64,000 bases of DNA from Pseudophaeomoniella oleicola. Taxonomy: Eukaryota; Ascomycota; Eurotiomycetes; Phaeomoniellales; Phaeomoniellaceae. The position numbers were made by a program, and so were the translations under genes. The stretch lies in contig QWDQ01000042.1 in the NCBI GenBank assembly GCA_003868215.1, positions 173,074 to 237,073 of the forward strand, in the 5' to 3' direction. The notes beneath the pieces are model-generated. The model was not told where the DNA came from. It worked only from the letters and a program-made list of their open reading frames with translations, and made no database searches. Each line of letters starts with the position of its first letter. Within the stretch, counting starts at the first letter, position 1. Below, in pieces: positions 33,206-45,287 of this stretch.

Positions 33206-34371
33206 GGCGATTGTGTTACAGAGATTTCTCAAAGGACAATGGGATGGTGATGTACCAATTTCCTTGCGTACTTCTTTCAAATTGTGGATGAATGACTGAC
33301 GAAAGGAGTCCTGAAGGTGAAAGATGTGTAGCAGACAGGGAAATGAGGTAGAGACGAAGACAGCGAGGCTGCTGCCATGGCTATAACCATACGAGACCTA
33401 CATATACGGGAAATTGGGAGATTGGAATTGTGCAAAGAAAGCGCTTAGGCCGTCAACGTTGGAGGGCTAATCAAATTGCTGGACACTCGATCTGGACCAT
33501 GGAAGCGAGGGCAGGATGAGTCCAGAGACTTGGCACTGAAGTGTTGTGCAAGATAAGTCAGCACTTGCAGCTATAAAAAGGATATAGGGGCTGCTATAAT
33601 GGCGGCGAGGCGGAGAGGTAAGCCCTATATTGACGAAGAGTTTGGCATTAGGGAACGGATCTATGCTTCGTCCAGACAAGCGTTCACCAAGTGTTCCTGG
33701 CGAGGCTGAAAGGGAATTGGATGATACCAGATATAGTTAAACGTAACCTGGAGAGTGGGTCAAATAGTGCTCCCTGTTCTGAGCCAAGGCCCCTAAGCTT
33801 TACCCCGAATACGACCTGCTTTCGCCTGGACCTTCTTGGCGATGCCCATACCTCTGCCGGTATTGACATAGGATCAACAATTACATGTTCCCAAAGAGCC
33901 TAGGTAAGTTTCTACAAGAGCCTAAGTCATAGCGCCAGTTAAAGGAAGCCTTTGACTCATGTGATACGATGGTACAGAATCCCCGAAGTCCGAGACCCAG
34001 GACTGATAGTTTTGTCTGGTAAAAGGGTAGTTGGACGAGTGGTGCATCGTTGAAAAGCGTTGAAGCCAACGTCGGGAGTACCATACATGCCCGAGGTATC
34101 AAGTAATGCGAGCGGCTAACGAAGACATCAGAAGGAAGTAAATAAATTGAAATGAACGAGCGAGAGCACCGGAAAGACCCTGGATGGATGAGCGACGTCA
34201 TGTGTGATTCGGATCAGCATCATGGATCAACTATCCACGATCTACCAAAATATTGATTCTGGAACCTCATCCCATGTCGCTGTTCTTCATTTCGCACTTA
34301 ACTGGGACATCACGCATTCATTACTATAGGCAACAAAGCCTTGAGCAAGAGACTCGAATCTTTCCATCAGC
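33206..34371. other. Divergent intergenic region, no gene recognised
   Basis: About 1.2 kb between the GPI-protein gene and the aldolase-fold gene. Frames of 60-106 codons occur on both strands but overlap each other and lack conserved motifs. Confidence 0.4.
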
Positions 34372-35381
34372 ATGTCGGCAGGCTATTTCGGAGATCGGTC
34401 CAAGAATGGATTAGATGACCTCTTCAGCGGTCTTATTACAGCAAACCATATCCTCCATCAGCATCAAGTGCTCGACGCATTTGGTCACATCTCGGTTCGG
34501 AATCCTGACCACGAGGAATCATTTTTCATGTCCCACAACTCTGCTCCAGCTTTGGTATCTGCTAAAGCGGATATCCTTGAATTCAAGGTCGAGGATGGGT
34601 CTCCCGTCGATCCTCAAGTGAGGGTTGGGTTCTCGGAACGATTTATTCACTCCGAGATATACAAGAGGTTCCCCAGTGTCAATTCTATTGTCCACAGCCA
34701 TTCATCACATGCGATGCCCTACGCTGTCAGCAATGTCCCCTTGAGGCCTGCCCTCCATATGGCTGGATTCTTAGGTAGGTTTTTTGATCATCTTTCGTAT
34801 TGCTTCCCTCTGTTTCATGGCTCATGACAGCAGGCACCGAGGTACCTGTTTGGGACATCAACTCTGCGTATTCGTCAGGAGACAAAAGTGATCTCTTGGT
34901 CCGGAGTCCACAGCTAGGAGCGTCTCTCGCCAGCGCTTTCTCCAAATCTCATGCCGTGGCCGGTGCCGTTTATTCGGCCATTCGCTCCAAGTTTACTGGC
35001 ACGTCGAATCAGGATGACGGCATGACCCCCGATTTCCCTGTTATTCTGATGAGAGGACATGGATTTGCTACAGCCGCCAGAGGCATCGAAGAGGCTGTCT
35101 ACCAGTCTATTTATACCCAGGAGGCAGCCAAGACCCAGACAACTGCGTTGCTCTTGAAGAATGTCCAATCAGACGGAACACTCGAGGGCAGGGTTGACGT
35201 TGAAGGCGGCGGAAAGATCAAGGGGGCAAAGGTCAAATCAGACAATGAAATTCATTACCTGAGCGCGAAAGAGGTCGCCGACACATGGAGTACAATACAA
35301 CACGGACTTGAACGACCGTGGAGGCTCTGGGTTAGGGAGGTCGAACGGAATTCTCTTTATGAGAATGATTACAGGACATGA
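34372..35381 (+). CDS. Class II aldolase/adducin-fold protein, 2 exons
   Basis: Metal-dependent class II aldolase fold. Exons 34372-34774 and 34834-35381 with a 59 bp intron give 316 residues. Visible features: ANHILHQHQVLDAFGHISVRNP near the N-terminus, SIVHSHSSHAMPYA with H108 and H110 as likely metal ligands, and the third histidine in LMRGHGF (H210). The family includes sugar aldolases, adducins and the NovR/CloR-like non-heme iron oxygenases, one of which (TqaM) performs the last step of 2-aminoisobutyrate synthesis in Penicillium. The sequence alone does not tell which activity applies. No signal peptide. The decarboxylase locus ends about 4.3 kb to the left. Confidence 0.9.
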
Positions 35382-36129
35382 GGTGCGAAGGTCACGTAGG
35401 CCTGTCGAGGGTAAGCTGCTATGAAATCATGATACCAATGTCTCTAAGTACTATTTCCGTTTATTGATCTATCTACCTTTCATCCTATTCATCGCTCGCT
35501 AGCAGGATTTGCGGTGGGTCTCTCATGACAGCACGGCTCTGCGAGACTACACGCCACGGGAGGAACGGATTTGGAGCTGGCGTACCTGACGAGATGAATT
35601 ATAGATAACAGTCTGGTTGCAACAATTGCGAAACATTGGTTGGTTCGACTTGCTATTTGCCATTAGACTGCATGTGTATACCGTTTGCCCTCCACGAAAC
35701 CGGTTACCAGAGACTCCCCAGATATCACACTGTCATAGGACTTTAGAGATGAGGGTGTCGTAGACGATATCTCTATAGTCGGTATATGATATCAATTTGG
35801 TCTCGAGGGGTTAGGAGCACTAATGACATATTATCTTATGTATTCAAGCTTGTAGTTTGTTTTGATGGGAATAACTTTCCCAATTCTGGCGCGAATAAAG
35901 CGGCGTTCCGCTATGCCTGGGTGATCTGCGTGGGGACTATCAATAATGACAACATAATATCCAGATTTCTCAAATGCAGGGCAAAACATCGAGAGCAGCC
36001 GAACCCTGATCGATTGTGACAGACAACGAGACCTGTCGAACCATTCTGTCAAGTCTCATGGCAATGCGCCCTCATTGAAGTCCTCGAAAATCATTCTTCC
36101 TACCGTACGCCGACTTGCCCACTTACACG
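35382..36129. other. Intergenic, no gene recognised
   Basis: About 750 bp between two plus-strand genes; contains the NUS1 promoter. No conserved reading frame. Confidence 0.4.
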
Positions 36130-37356
36130 ATGGTGCGCCCACAGGATCAAGAACTTTACAGACGGGACGTCCACGCGGGGGGAAAAGCGCTATCAGTAGA
36201 AGAAAGAGAAGCTCTCGTCAGACCCTATCTTCCCGCGCCACCGGAGGAACGAGATGCTTACCCTTTCAAATCCTCGTCAACAAAATCCAAGCGCAGGCCG
36301 CAGAGGACACGACGGATCCGAACCCTACTGAGACATGGCCTCCACCTGCTGATATACCATGCTATCCAGCTCATCTTTGGAATATACATCCGCTTACGGC
36401 AGACATACAGAGCGATACGAGACCGAGTACTCGGCGTACTCTACTACCATCATCGGACCCCGGATTTGATCAAGAAAGATGTCAAGTCGTTAGACCGGTT
36501 ACCAGAACATTTGAGTGTCATACTTCATCTGCGCGGCGAAGAGGAAGGTGGGCTGGAGCGTCTGATGGATGAGGTTGCTGAACTATCTGCATGGTGCGCA
36601 AGCACGGGGATTCCTCTGCTGAGTGTCTACGAAAAGACAGGTGCGTACATTGACTGCATATTAGACGATCTGCACTGACCGCTTCCAGGGATACTCAAAT
36701 CTATAATACCACATGTCCACGCCAATACGAAAGCAAAGCTCGCCGCATATTTTGGTCCAGCACCTCATACACCACACCTCAAGGTCACAGCACCGCATCA
36801 TTCATCATTTTCTCCTTCTTCGCCTTCTCCCACACCGTCAGTATCCTCCGAGGACAGCTTGAGCATTTCATCATCATCACTTACCCTGCTGCTGTTATCT
36901 GCTTCGGACGGACGCGACACGTTGGTTGACTTGACGAGGACATTGACCGAGATGGCCCAAACCCGGAAGATCTCTCCCAAAGATATATCCACTTCGTTGA
37001 TCGACGCGGAAATCTCAGAGACAACTCGCACCCCATTCCTTGGAAGAAACGCGGCAGGAGAGTCCTTCGGCGCCTCCTCGGGAGAACCAGACCTATTGCT
37101 CATCTTTGGACCTGACGTGCACCTCGACGGATATCCACCATGGCAAGTGCGCCTGACCGAAATCTTCTGCACACGAAGCGGTTCACAGACCAAACCGGTC
37201 AAAAGCAAGAAGTCAAACAGCACGAAAGGGGCCAGCAAACCGAAGAGAAATGCCGTCCTGGAGCAATCTTCTCGATTAGCCGGGAACGTCGACTATCAAG
37301 GCTTTATCCGAGCACTGTGGAAGTATGCAGGAGCGGAAATGAGATTTGGTAGGTAG
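36130..37356 (+). CDS. NUS1: NUS1/NgBR subunit of dehydrodolichyl diphosphate synthase, 2 exons
   Basis: Non-catalytic partner of the cis-prenyltransferase that makes dolichol precursors at the ER for protein glycosylation. Exons 36130-36640 and 36689-37356 with a 48 bp intron give 392 residues. A basic N-terminal region precedes a membrane-proximal hydrophobic segment (LHLLIYHAIQLIFGIYI). The cis-prenyltransferase-like fold follows (LPEHLSVILHLRGEEEGG, PLLSVYEKTG, then PDLLLIFGPDVHLDGYPPWQVRLTEIF). The C-terminus WKYAGAEMRFGR contains the R-x-G motif needed for activity of the heteromer. A Ser-rich insert (about residues 205-230) is typical of filamentous fungi. Convergent with HUS1. Confidence 0.94.
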
Positions 37357-38151
37357 TTGAGTGACTACGGTTCGATAATACAGAACACTTTGTCACCGTT
37401 AGCTCCTTGTTCCAGCCAGCGCAAGCTTGGAAATACGTGACATATCAAAACACCATCATCAGGATATCCCTGAAATGCCTATTTCAACGCGCCAGCTACG
37501 TAGACTTCGATATTTGAACATGACGGGGGTCAGAAATCACCTGTCCACATTTCCACTCCCTCTACTCTCCTCATCTTCCTCATGAAATCTCCTGCCTGCC
37601 ACATAGATCAATGACGAATTGAAAGCTATCGATGTATCTGTAGTCTGCATGATTGGCGTCGTATCGATCGTTCTGCTTCTTTGTGCATCGTCTCCATCGG
37701 CCGTCCTAACGATGTTCAAGCGGTCTCAACATCTCGCTTGGCCGAACACAAGCATTCAGCGGTTAACGGAATCCCGTTATCGACTCCATCATATCGTTCA
37801 TCTTCATAGCTTGTGTTCGACGTGTCGAAAGCTTTGTTATCGACTCATGAGCTACCCACCTGTACTTATGCCTGTTGCAGTGCAGCTTATCAAGTATCTA
37901 TCTGACAGGGCCAGGCGACCATGCCGATGATCAGCCGTGCTGTACCACACAATGGCGTGCCTCGGAGTTCTGAACCGTAGAAGCTAAGAGACGGGCATTA
38001 AGCCAGAGACCAACGAGGGTGTCGTATCAGTCACGATCGACATCAGCCGTCGAGGTGAACTTTATGATGAAACAGGGCTCGTCTGCCAGCTGCTTGGGTT
38101 TCTAGATGGGCTCTTAAGGTCTCCATTTGACTCATCTTTTACGCATTGTGC
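37357..38151. other. Convergent 3' region between NUS1 and HUS1
   Basis: About 795 bp. A 103-codon plus-strand frame (37619-37930) has no recognisable domain. I see no gene. Confidence 0.4.
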
Positions 38152-39319
38152 TTATCGACTGAATCCCGAGATGTAATATGTCAGAGTTCCACCTTCTCCG
38201 TTACCCTCCTCACCCTCTTCGTCGACATAGACGTAAAGCACCATGGCGGTGCCGTCAATCAGACACGCAATGACACGTCCACCGAGTCTGCCAACACTGA
38301 GGACTCTCCCCCAGTCCTTGGCATCCACCAGTACATTTGCCCAAGCTCTCTCATCATCTTCGCGGAATTCTCGCATCTTGGTTGAAGGATGTTCCCGAAG
38401 AGATTGAGATCCTTGCTCCAGTTGGGAGGTATCGAGGTCAGGATTGACAAGGGACGTCCATGTGCTCGCGATTGACAATTCAGGTGTTGTCAAAGATAAA
38501 CGCAATGAGCCATGCATGGTGGCGGAGACTTCGAGACGAGGATTTAGAGTGGATGCACTGCCTGCAGAAGGAGAAGTTTTGGCAGATGCCATAGCAAGTC
38601 GGGTAAAGCGTTCCGATATGGATTTTAATTGCATAAGTGACGGTAACATGATGTGAACATCAGGTTCACGGCAGCGGGGTTCATGAAGACCCTCCACTGC
38701 TGCCATACTAAGCACCTTGACGGGAATGTCCTGCGTAATGATCGTCTCTCGTTCGCGAGGTGGGCCGGCTCCTGTGTTTGTGGGAAAATCAAAGTCTTCA
38801 ACGTCAAAGTCAAAGTCACCGAACTCGTCATCATGAGCAGCCGCCCTGGTGGTGGTCGTAGTTGTAAGGCTACCCATGGGTTGGCGGGTAACGGCAGTAT
38901 CAACGATGGTCAGGCTCAACATTGGCACATCTCCTTTCTTGGTCAAACGTATCTGAGCGCTTGTAGCCCCGACAGCGGATTTCAGAGCGCGGTGGAGAGT
39001 GCCCATGGATACTTCCAGGTTGATGGCATTCTCTTCACATGCGGATTGGAGAATATATGTCTCAAAGACAACGTCGGGATTCAGTGAAGCCCAAACTTGA
39101 GACCCGCGTTCCGGGATGCACGTCAGGCGGATGGCAGAGTTCGATAGTCTTATCCATGCCAAGGAGTTGAGGGAATGCAGAGATGCACATATCTCTGCGA
39201 AGAAGATGGACATAAGAATTTACGAACGGGAAAGAAAAGGTCACCAGAACAGTGCTATCAACGTGGGTAGACTTACTGGCAAAGACAGTCACGTTGCGAA
39301 TTTGGGCTTTGAACCGCAT
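38152..39319 (-). CDS. HUS1: HUS1 subunit of the 9-1-1 DNA damage checkpoint clamp, 2 exons
   Basis: PCNA-like subunit of the Rad9-Rad1-Hus1 clamp, loaded at damaged DNA to activate the ATR-type checkpoint. Exons are 39319-39277 (14 codons) and 39194-38152, with an 82 bp intron, giving 361 residues. Splicing joins MRFKAQIRNVTVFA to KICASLHSLNSLAWIRLS, the canonical Hus1 start. Other family segments are GSQVWASLNPDVVFETYILQ, NLEVSMGTLHRALKSA, TSAQIRLTKKGDVPMLSLTI and near the end GRVIACLIDGTAMVLYVYV. An acidic, Phe/Asp-repeating insert (about residues 136-152) sits after the first PCNA-like half and is longer than in yeasts or animals. Unspliced reading gives a different, incorrect N-terminus. 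Confidence 0.94.
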
Positions 39320-39921
39320 CGTAATTATCGAGTACAGCCATGAGCTCACAGCTTCCACTTGGCTTGCTAGAATATAATGGCGGATTTTGCACTGCCTAGA
39401 ATGAAGGTGGTCGGAACACTTTACGGTAGACGCGACGCGATCGTATCTGACTAATCTGTCGAGGCGGAAACTAAACCCTTCAAGTGGGGTCTGCCGAATA
39501 TTGCAGATCATAAGAACAAGGATGCCATAACACACATTTCCTCTGCACTAGACCACAGCTCAAGTCACGGAGATAATCTCAAGGTCTATTGTTTTTGAAA
39601 TATTTCCATTTCAATATTGATCAGTACTATATACAAAAGCCAATCACGCACTGAGGCTTCGCTGGATCATTTGCAAAATCATGTCGGTCGTGGGTAGTCC
39701 TCATGAGATTGACATCACGGGATCACACCCTTAGCATCACGGACCGAGTCCTGCTTCAACCCGTCCCATCCTCTGGGAAGAGTAAACACCGTCGCGACGA
39801 AGTCAAGTATAACCAAATGTCCAATTGGATCCATTAGGAGCAGGCGCTTCAAAACAATCCCGAGGCGCCAGAAACACCATGTAAATGCCCGATATAACTG
39901 TAGTTGCTTGCATTCGCTTGC
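39320..39921. other. Intergenic, no gene recognised
   Basis: About 600 bp between HUS1 and the 77-residue gene. It holds the HUS1 promoter; no conserved frame. Confidence 0.4.
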
Positions 39922-40206
39922 TTAAGCACGAGCGAGTCTTGCACGTTGCTTCTCCGCTTCTTCCATGGCTGACCACATGTCGAGTTCGGCTGAGATTGCT
40001 TGTCTTCTTCGATCAGCTCTGTCGTAGTTGTGTTGTAGTCTGCCGACTTCATTGTGTAGCTATAACCGTTAGTACCATGTCTTGAAGCAGAAGGGTAAAC
40101 AAGGACATACTGCAATGGTCATACCGCCTACAACTGTACCGATGATGGCAGTGGTAGCACGAGCAGTTGGGGTGGCGACAATAGCGAATGGGTTGAGAGC
40201 AGGCAT
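39922..40206 (-). CDS. 77-residue single-pass membrane protein, 2 exons
   Basis: Found only by splicing. Exon 1 (40206-40111) gives MPALNPFAIVATPTARATTA plus a hydrophobic stretch ending GGMTIA. A 51 bp intron (gtatgt donor, TACTAAC branch site, ttatag acceptor) follows. Exon 2 (40059-39922) gives LHNEVGRLQHNYDRADRRRQ and a charged helix ending EKQRARLARA. The result is one predicted membrane segment (about residues 19-33) followed by an amphipathic, Arg/Glu-rich helix. The layout recalls small mitochondrial inner-membrane proteins, but I do not recognise an ortholog. Textbook splice signals and phase-0 continuity support it. Confidence 0.72.
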
Positions 40207-41793
40207 TTTGATGTGAGATATAGTCTTCCGAGTAGAAATAGGAAGAGTTGTGGATGAGTTGAGCTGAAAAGCTTCTTGTTCGAGATGGATATGGGTTGAA
40301 GTGAACCAATTGTTGTTTGATTGTGTTGATGTCCGAATGAAGACTCACCTATCCGACCTTGGGGGACCATTTATATTAATTGCTTCGTTATTACTACAAC
40401 AGGATTTACGAGATAATGCGGACGACACCCTTGTCCTTCCCCGAGTGTATCCGGGGTCAATATCATGAGACCAACAACCTCTGAGAGGCTGAGATTGTTC
40501 GGGTCGAAATGTATCGCCATATCTGCCAAAATCACACACGAAATTGTGCAGATCACGAAGTCACTCCACGTTGGACCAGGGATGCAAGCGGCTGGAATCT
40601 CCCGTGATGGAATTGTGGACATGGGGTTCGGACGATCAAGGCCTGATGAGGGAAATGTCAGGGCTGTGAATACGGGATACGGAAGCGAAAAATACTGGAA
40701 TGAGGGGAGAAGAGACGAGATTTCTTCGCGGTAGAGAATTGCGGTACAGGAAAACATGATCCAGATGCTTGGGATCGCTCGGGAAGCGCCGAAAGGTCCT
40801 CCACACGAACCTGCATTGCTAATCTAGAATCTGCAAGGATTTGTCCCCTCACGAGATGTTGGGGAGGAAATCACACCATTCAGTATCGGTATTGTAATTG
40901 ATACATCATTGTTCGCGGGGATTACGGGTATATTACCGCCAAGGTCATGCTTTTTCGGATTTCTCCTGAAACTAATCAAGTCTTACAGGGTCTGATGGCC
41001 GAGTGGTGTGATATTGCTTTCCTCACGACGACCTTCGTGCTTACATCTCTCTTCAACGTATGGCTTCAGCAGCATTTCGTGATGGTTTCGACCACTTTCT
41101 GCATGCCATGGTATTCCCCGCGTGACTGTGCCAGATCAATCTCGGGTTGCTAGTCTGATCACGCATATACTTCCCTCTTGTCCGTCCGGACCGGCGCAAA
41201 GCATGCTACTCGTCGGCATTCGTGCCAGACATCTCATCGTGGTCTCTATTGCCCCTGACCTGAGGACCTCTATAGAGAATTTTGAAACTACAAGCTGGTT
41301 CTGCTGATGTAAAATGTATTCTCTTTCTATACAGCATGTTGGATAGGATATCATACTCGATCCTCAAATCAGCTCCGCGTTGTATTTCGCTGGAATCAGG
41401 CCTAGGTTGAGCATCTCCGGAGAAGTCGTGATCTGACCAGTGAACCTTGATTTGGTCCTTAAAAAGCTAGACACCCGGCCGACGTACCGAACCTTTCAAC
41501 CTTGGACAGCGATAGTATCCTAACCATAGATGAGATCTTGGGGAACAAGATCAGCCGTCGGCCTTTGACCTGACACGAGACGATTCGCATACGCTAGGGA
41601 TGACCTGCTTCTCGGCGCATGTCCTGAGAATGTAAAAACGAAGCCGCTGAGAAAGCTTGTTCTCTGAACAGTGATGACCACATAAGAAGCGGGCCTTCGG
41701 TAACCTTGCTTCATCACAGAGACAGTGAACCATCTTCCGTCGATGGTTCTTCCATGTGAAGCTTATAAGGGGAAGCTGTGGTCGAATTCGGGT
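40207..41793. other. 1.6 kb without a recognisable gene
   Basis: Lies between the 77-residue gene and the 3' end of YIF1. Frames of 60-128 codons occur on both strands and overlap without conserved motifs. A TGGCCGAGTGG segment near 40996 looks like a Pol III A box, but no tRNA structure follows. Confidence 0.4.
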
Positions 41794-42978
41794 TCATGAA
41801 AGCGAGCCGGCTACCTTTGTCGCAACAGTCTTTGCGGCAGCCTCCTCTCTGCTCAGAATCCACATGAAGAAAAATTGCACAACGTATGAGTAGATGAAAA
41901 GAAACTGTGTCCGTCGATTTCTCTGGGCTCTTGCAATGGTGTAAGATGCAGCGCCACCTCTCATGGATGGATCTGATGAAGAATCGGGCAGGAGAACGTA
42001 CTTCAAGGACCGAAGCTTGAAACATGTCAGCACAAACTGGGCTCACTCATGATTTCGTCGCACTCACCAGGAAAAAGGCATTGGCAAGGAATGTATAGAT
42101 GAAGATGGTCCAACCAATCAAACCACCGGTCCCATTTCCTCCAGACAGAATCTCCGACAAAGCCAAGGTGGTGATGATGCCAACAAACTTGTAACCGGAA
42201 TATGCCACAAGGTCCAATAGCTGAGAGTCATTGGTGATGTTGAGAATGTACATTGCGATCTTCAACACCAGAATCTCAAAGAGGATAACTGCGATAGCTG
42301 TCGTGGTGATAGATCCCAACAACTCTGGGTGGAAGCTCCCCCTCAATCCCGCCAGCACGGTCGATAACAAGATGTATGTGACTATTGCCATGACCGGAAT
42401 GTACATGTCAGGGGAGTTGAGGTCGTCTCGGGGAGGTAGAAAGATTGACGTATACTGTTGAGAAGTTTCGCCATTAGGGCCGGTTGTAGTTGATGTAGCT
42501 AGGCGCGCTTGCTGCCTTGACCAGGGCTTATGACGCCATGGAAAAAGGACGAGGAACAGCTTTGAGATGACATAGGAATTTGACACATTGAAGTAATGTT
42601 TTAGAGCTGGAATAGAGACGTATCGGTTCAACTGCCTAATTGTCAGCGTTGTAATGAAATACAACCGCGCTCTGCACATACATTTTGTTCCATGTAGTGA
42701 TGTCCAGCGGCCATTGCTGTTTTTCCCATCTGGAAGCCCACCTGGGCTGTGGGGTCGTTCATGAGACCTTGAAAATTTGGAGCGAAGGTTCCGCTCCCAC
42801 CTTGTGCTGGAGCTGGCTGGTAGGGGTTGCCATAGCTGTTGACCTGAGGTTGTTGTTGTTGCTGAGAGAAAGGCGGAGGAGGCGAGCGCATCATCGGGAC
42901 TGTCGAGACATGTTGAGGGACAGGATGATGGAGAGGAGGGGAATGCGCAGGAACTGGCGCGAAAGTATTGCGCTGCAT
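41794..42978 (-). CDS. YIF1: YIF1 family Golgi membrane protein, 3 exons
   Basis: Partner of the Yip1 family in ER-to-Golgi vesicle transport. Exons are 42978-42682, 42631-42068 and 42015-41794; introns are 51 and 52 bp, both phase 0; the product is 360 residues. The N-terminus is cytosolic and Pro/Gln-rich (SPPLHHPVPQHVSTVP). The family core begins QVGFQMGKTAMAAGHHYMEQN, continues after splicing as LNRYVSIPALKHYFNVSNSY, and has FLPPRDDLNSPDMYIPVMA. About five membrane segments follow. The third exon supplies the conserved FLLRSLKYVLLPD, absent from the unspliced frame. Divergent from SRP receptor alpha across 284 bp. Confidence 0.95.
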
Positions 42979-43179
42979 TGCACCCGGTATGTCGCTGATA
43001 TTCTACGAACAGGGTTGTGGGATGTTCAACTGCCAGCTCAAGGCGGGCAAGTTTGTAGAGTTGAATTGGACGATGTGGCTTGAGAGCGGAGTTTACGTGG
43101 AAGCCTGTGGATCATTGCCGTTGCTGGACCCTGAATGACATTACAATATCTCGACAATATCATCATCCCACTACCAACA

Positions 43180-43200
43180 CCGCACCGCACCGCACCGCAC
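43180..43200 (+). repeat. (CGCAC)n microsatellite in the SRP receptor leader
   Basis: Four perfect CGCAC units about 60 bases upstream of the ATG, probably in the 5' UTR. Confidence 0.85.
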
Positions 43201-43262
43201 AATTGATTCAACAGGACCGCCGGTTTGATCTGGAGTTGGCAAAGTGCCGTATCTGCGCCAAC

Positions 43263-45287
43263 ATGTTAGACCGCTTTGAAATCATCTCGACCTCGGGTGT
43301 AGTCCTATGGTCCAGGTCCAATATCGCAATCGGTCCGCATGTGATCAATGCATTGATCAACGATGTCTTCATTGAGGAAAAGGTGCGCCCAGCCGGCCAG
43401 GGAGATGGTGGTGCGGCGATTCGACATCCGGCATACAAAGTGGACAAATATACTCTAAAGTATACTTTGGTAAAGGACTTGGGCCTGATATTTGTGGTGC
43501 GTAAATGATTTCCATACCGTTGGGCGCGAGAACCTCCATATCGTTTGGCGCATCACTGACTGTGTCTTTAGGCGGTTTATCAATCACTATTGCATTTAAC
43601 ATGGGTCGATAAATTGCTGGACAACATAAGTACCATATTTACCAAGGTGTATCAAGAGCAGTTGAACGGACCAAAGGCCACTGTATCCGAGTACAGCTTC
43701 GACAGCTATTTCGATCAGCAGATGCAAGAACTTGGAGGAGAAGAGGCTGAAGGTATTCAAACCGCAACCCCAGCTAAGAAAGAAGCGTTGGAAAACGGTG
43801 ACACAGGAGGCCCACCGCCACCACAAGTACCTGCCTTGAAAAAGGCGCAGCCGAGTGCTGCGCCAACCGCGGAAGATGCAAGTTTGGACCTGCAATCGCC
43901 AGACACGTCTCGTCCCACAACACCGATACCGCCGCATCTGTTATCCGCGAAGGGTGCTTCGAGCCCACGAGGGTCTCGCAGGGCGCGGAAAGCTGCCAAT
44001 GCTGCTTCCACACCATCCTCGGGAGATGAAGCAAGGAAAGGAAGGCAAGCAAAGGCCGCAAGCAGCAAGAAGATGCGAAAGTGGGATGCGGACGGGTTGG
44101 CAGACGAAGATGACGGAACTAATCTTGACTACTCTGCTAATGGGGTTGATGCAGAAGTGGACGGTGAGGTTCGATCTCCACCAGTAGAACCAGTGAACGG
44201 CGACTCTTTCGGCACTCGAACCAAGAAGGGGGAGTTTGTGCTTAAAGATCTCGGCGACGAAGTGAACTCCATTCTCTCTGGGTCCAAGAGCGACAATGCT
44301 GCTGGCACCAATGGAGTCGTCGGATCTAGCATCAATGCCATCTCGGGCTATTTCAGAAACATAGTCGGTGGTAAGACATTGACCAAAGCCGACCTCGAAA
44401 AGCCGTTGAAGTCCATGGAAGACCACTTGATGCGGAAGAATGTGGCTCGTGAAGCTGCAGTACGTCTTTGTACATCTGTCGAGAATGAGCTTGTCGGCAA
44501 GAAGACGGGCACATTTGAGTCCATCGACCAGGCTCTTCATTCGGCCATGGAATTATCTCTGCGTAAGATTCTAACACCAACCTCGTCGCTGGATTTGATC
44601 CGAGAGATTCAGTCTGTTACCTCTCCTACAAGTTCCTACGTCAAACGTCGTCCATACGTCATTTCTATCGTCGGTGTCAACGGAGTGGGAAAGTCCACCA
44701 ACCTATCCAAAATCGCATTCTTTCTTCTACAGAATAATTATAGGGTCCTCATTGCCGCGTGCGATACTTTCCGTTCGGGTGCCGTCGAGCAACTGAATGT
44801 TCACGTCCACAATCTCGCAGAGCTTTCTGCTCGCGAGAACGCCGGTCATGTTTCATTGTACCAGAAAGGCTACGGCAAGGACGCGGCAAATGTGGCTAAA
44901 GATGCCATTGCGTTCGCTGCGTCGGAAAGCTACGACGTTGTCTTGATTGACACTGCAGGACGTCGACATAATGATACTCGCCTCATGTCTTCGTTGGAGA
45001 AGTTCGCACAATTTGCGCAGCCAGATAAAATCTTTATGGTTGGCGAGGCACTTGTGGGAACAGACTCTGTCGCTCAAGCTAGGAACTTCAACGCGGCGTT
45101 TGGAACGAATAGAGGTCTAGACGGGTTCATCATCAGCAAATGTGACACCGTCGGCGATATGGTCGGAACGCTCGTCAGCATGGTACATGCCACGGGAATA
45201 CCCATCGTCTTTTTGGGAGTGGGGCAACACTATGGTGATCTTCGGGGATTGAGCGTTGGCTGGGCTGTCAATTTGCTCATGAGTTGA
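43263..45287 (+). CDS. SRP101: Signal recognition particle receptor alpha subunit, 2 exons
   Basis: ER-bound GTPase that docks the SRP-ribosome complex for cotranslational translocation. Exons 43263-43496 and 43572-45287 with a 75 bp intron give 649 residues. The longin-like N-terminal domain starts MLDRFEIISTSGVVLWSR and, after splicing, continues AVYQSLLHLTWVDKLLDNIS. A long charged linker (Lys/Glu/Pro-rich) follows. The NG domain has GVNGVGKST (446-454), DTFRSGAVEQL, DTAGRRHNDTRLM and the guanine-specificity motif ISKCD; the end is FLGVGQHYGDLRGLSVGWAV. All GTPase motifs are intact. Confidence 0.96.

Noticed and set aside
1-40000. DNA repair gene cluster (glycosylase, RID, XPF, HUS1)
   Set aside because: The genes are separated by unrelated housekeeping genes and by different orientations; chance linkage is the simpler reading.
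40996-41100. Possible tRNA-Leu/Ser from TGGCCGAGTGG
   Set aside because: Only an A-box match; acceptor and anticodon stems do not form, and the later GGTTTCGACC is a poor B box.
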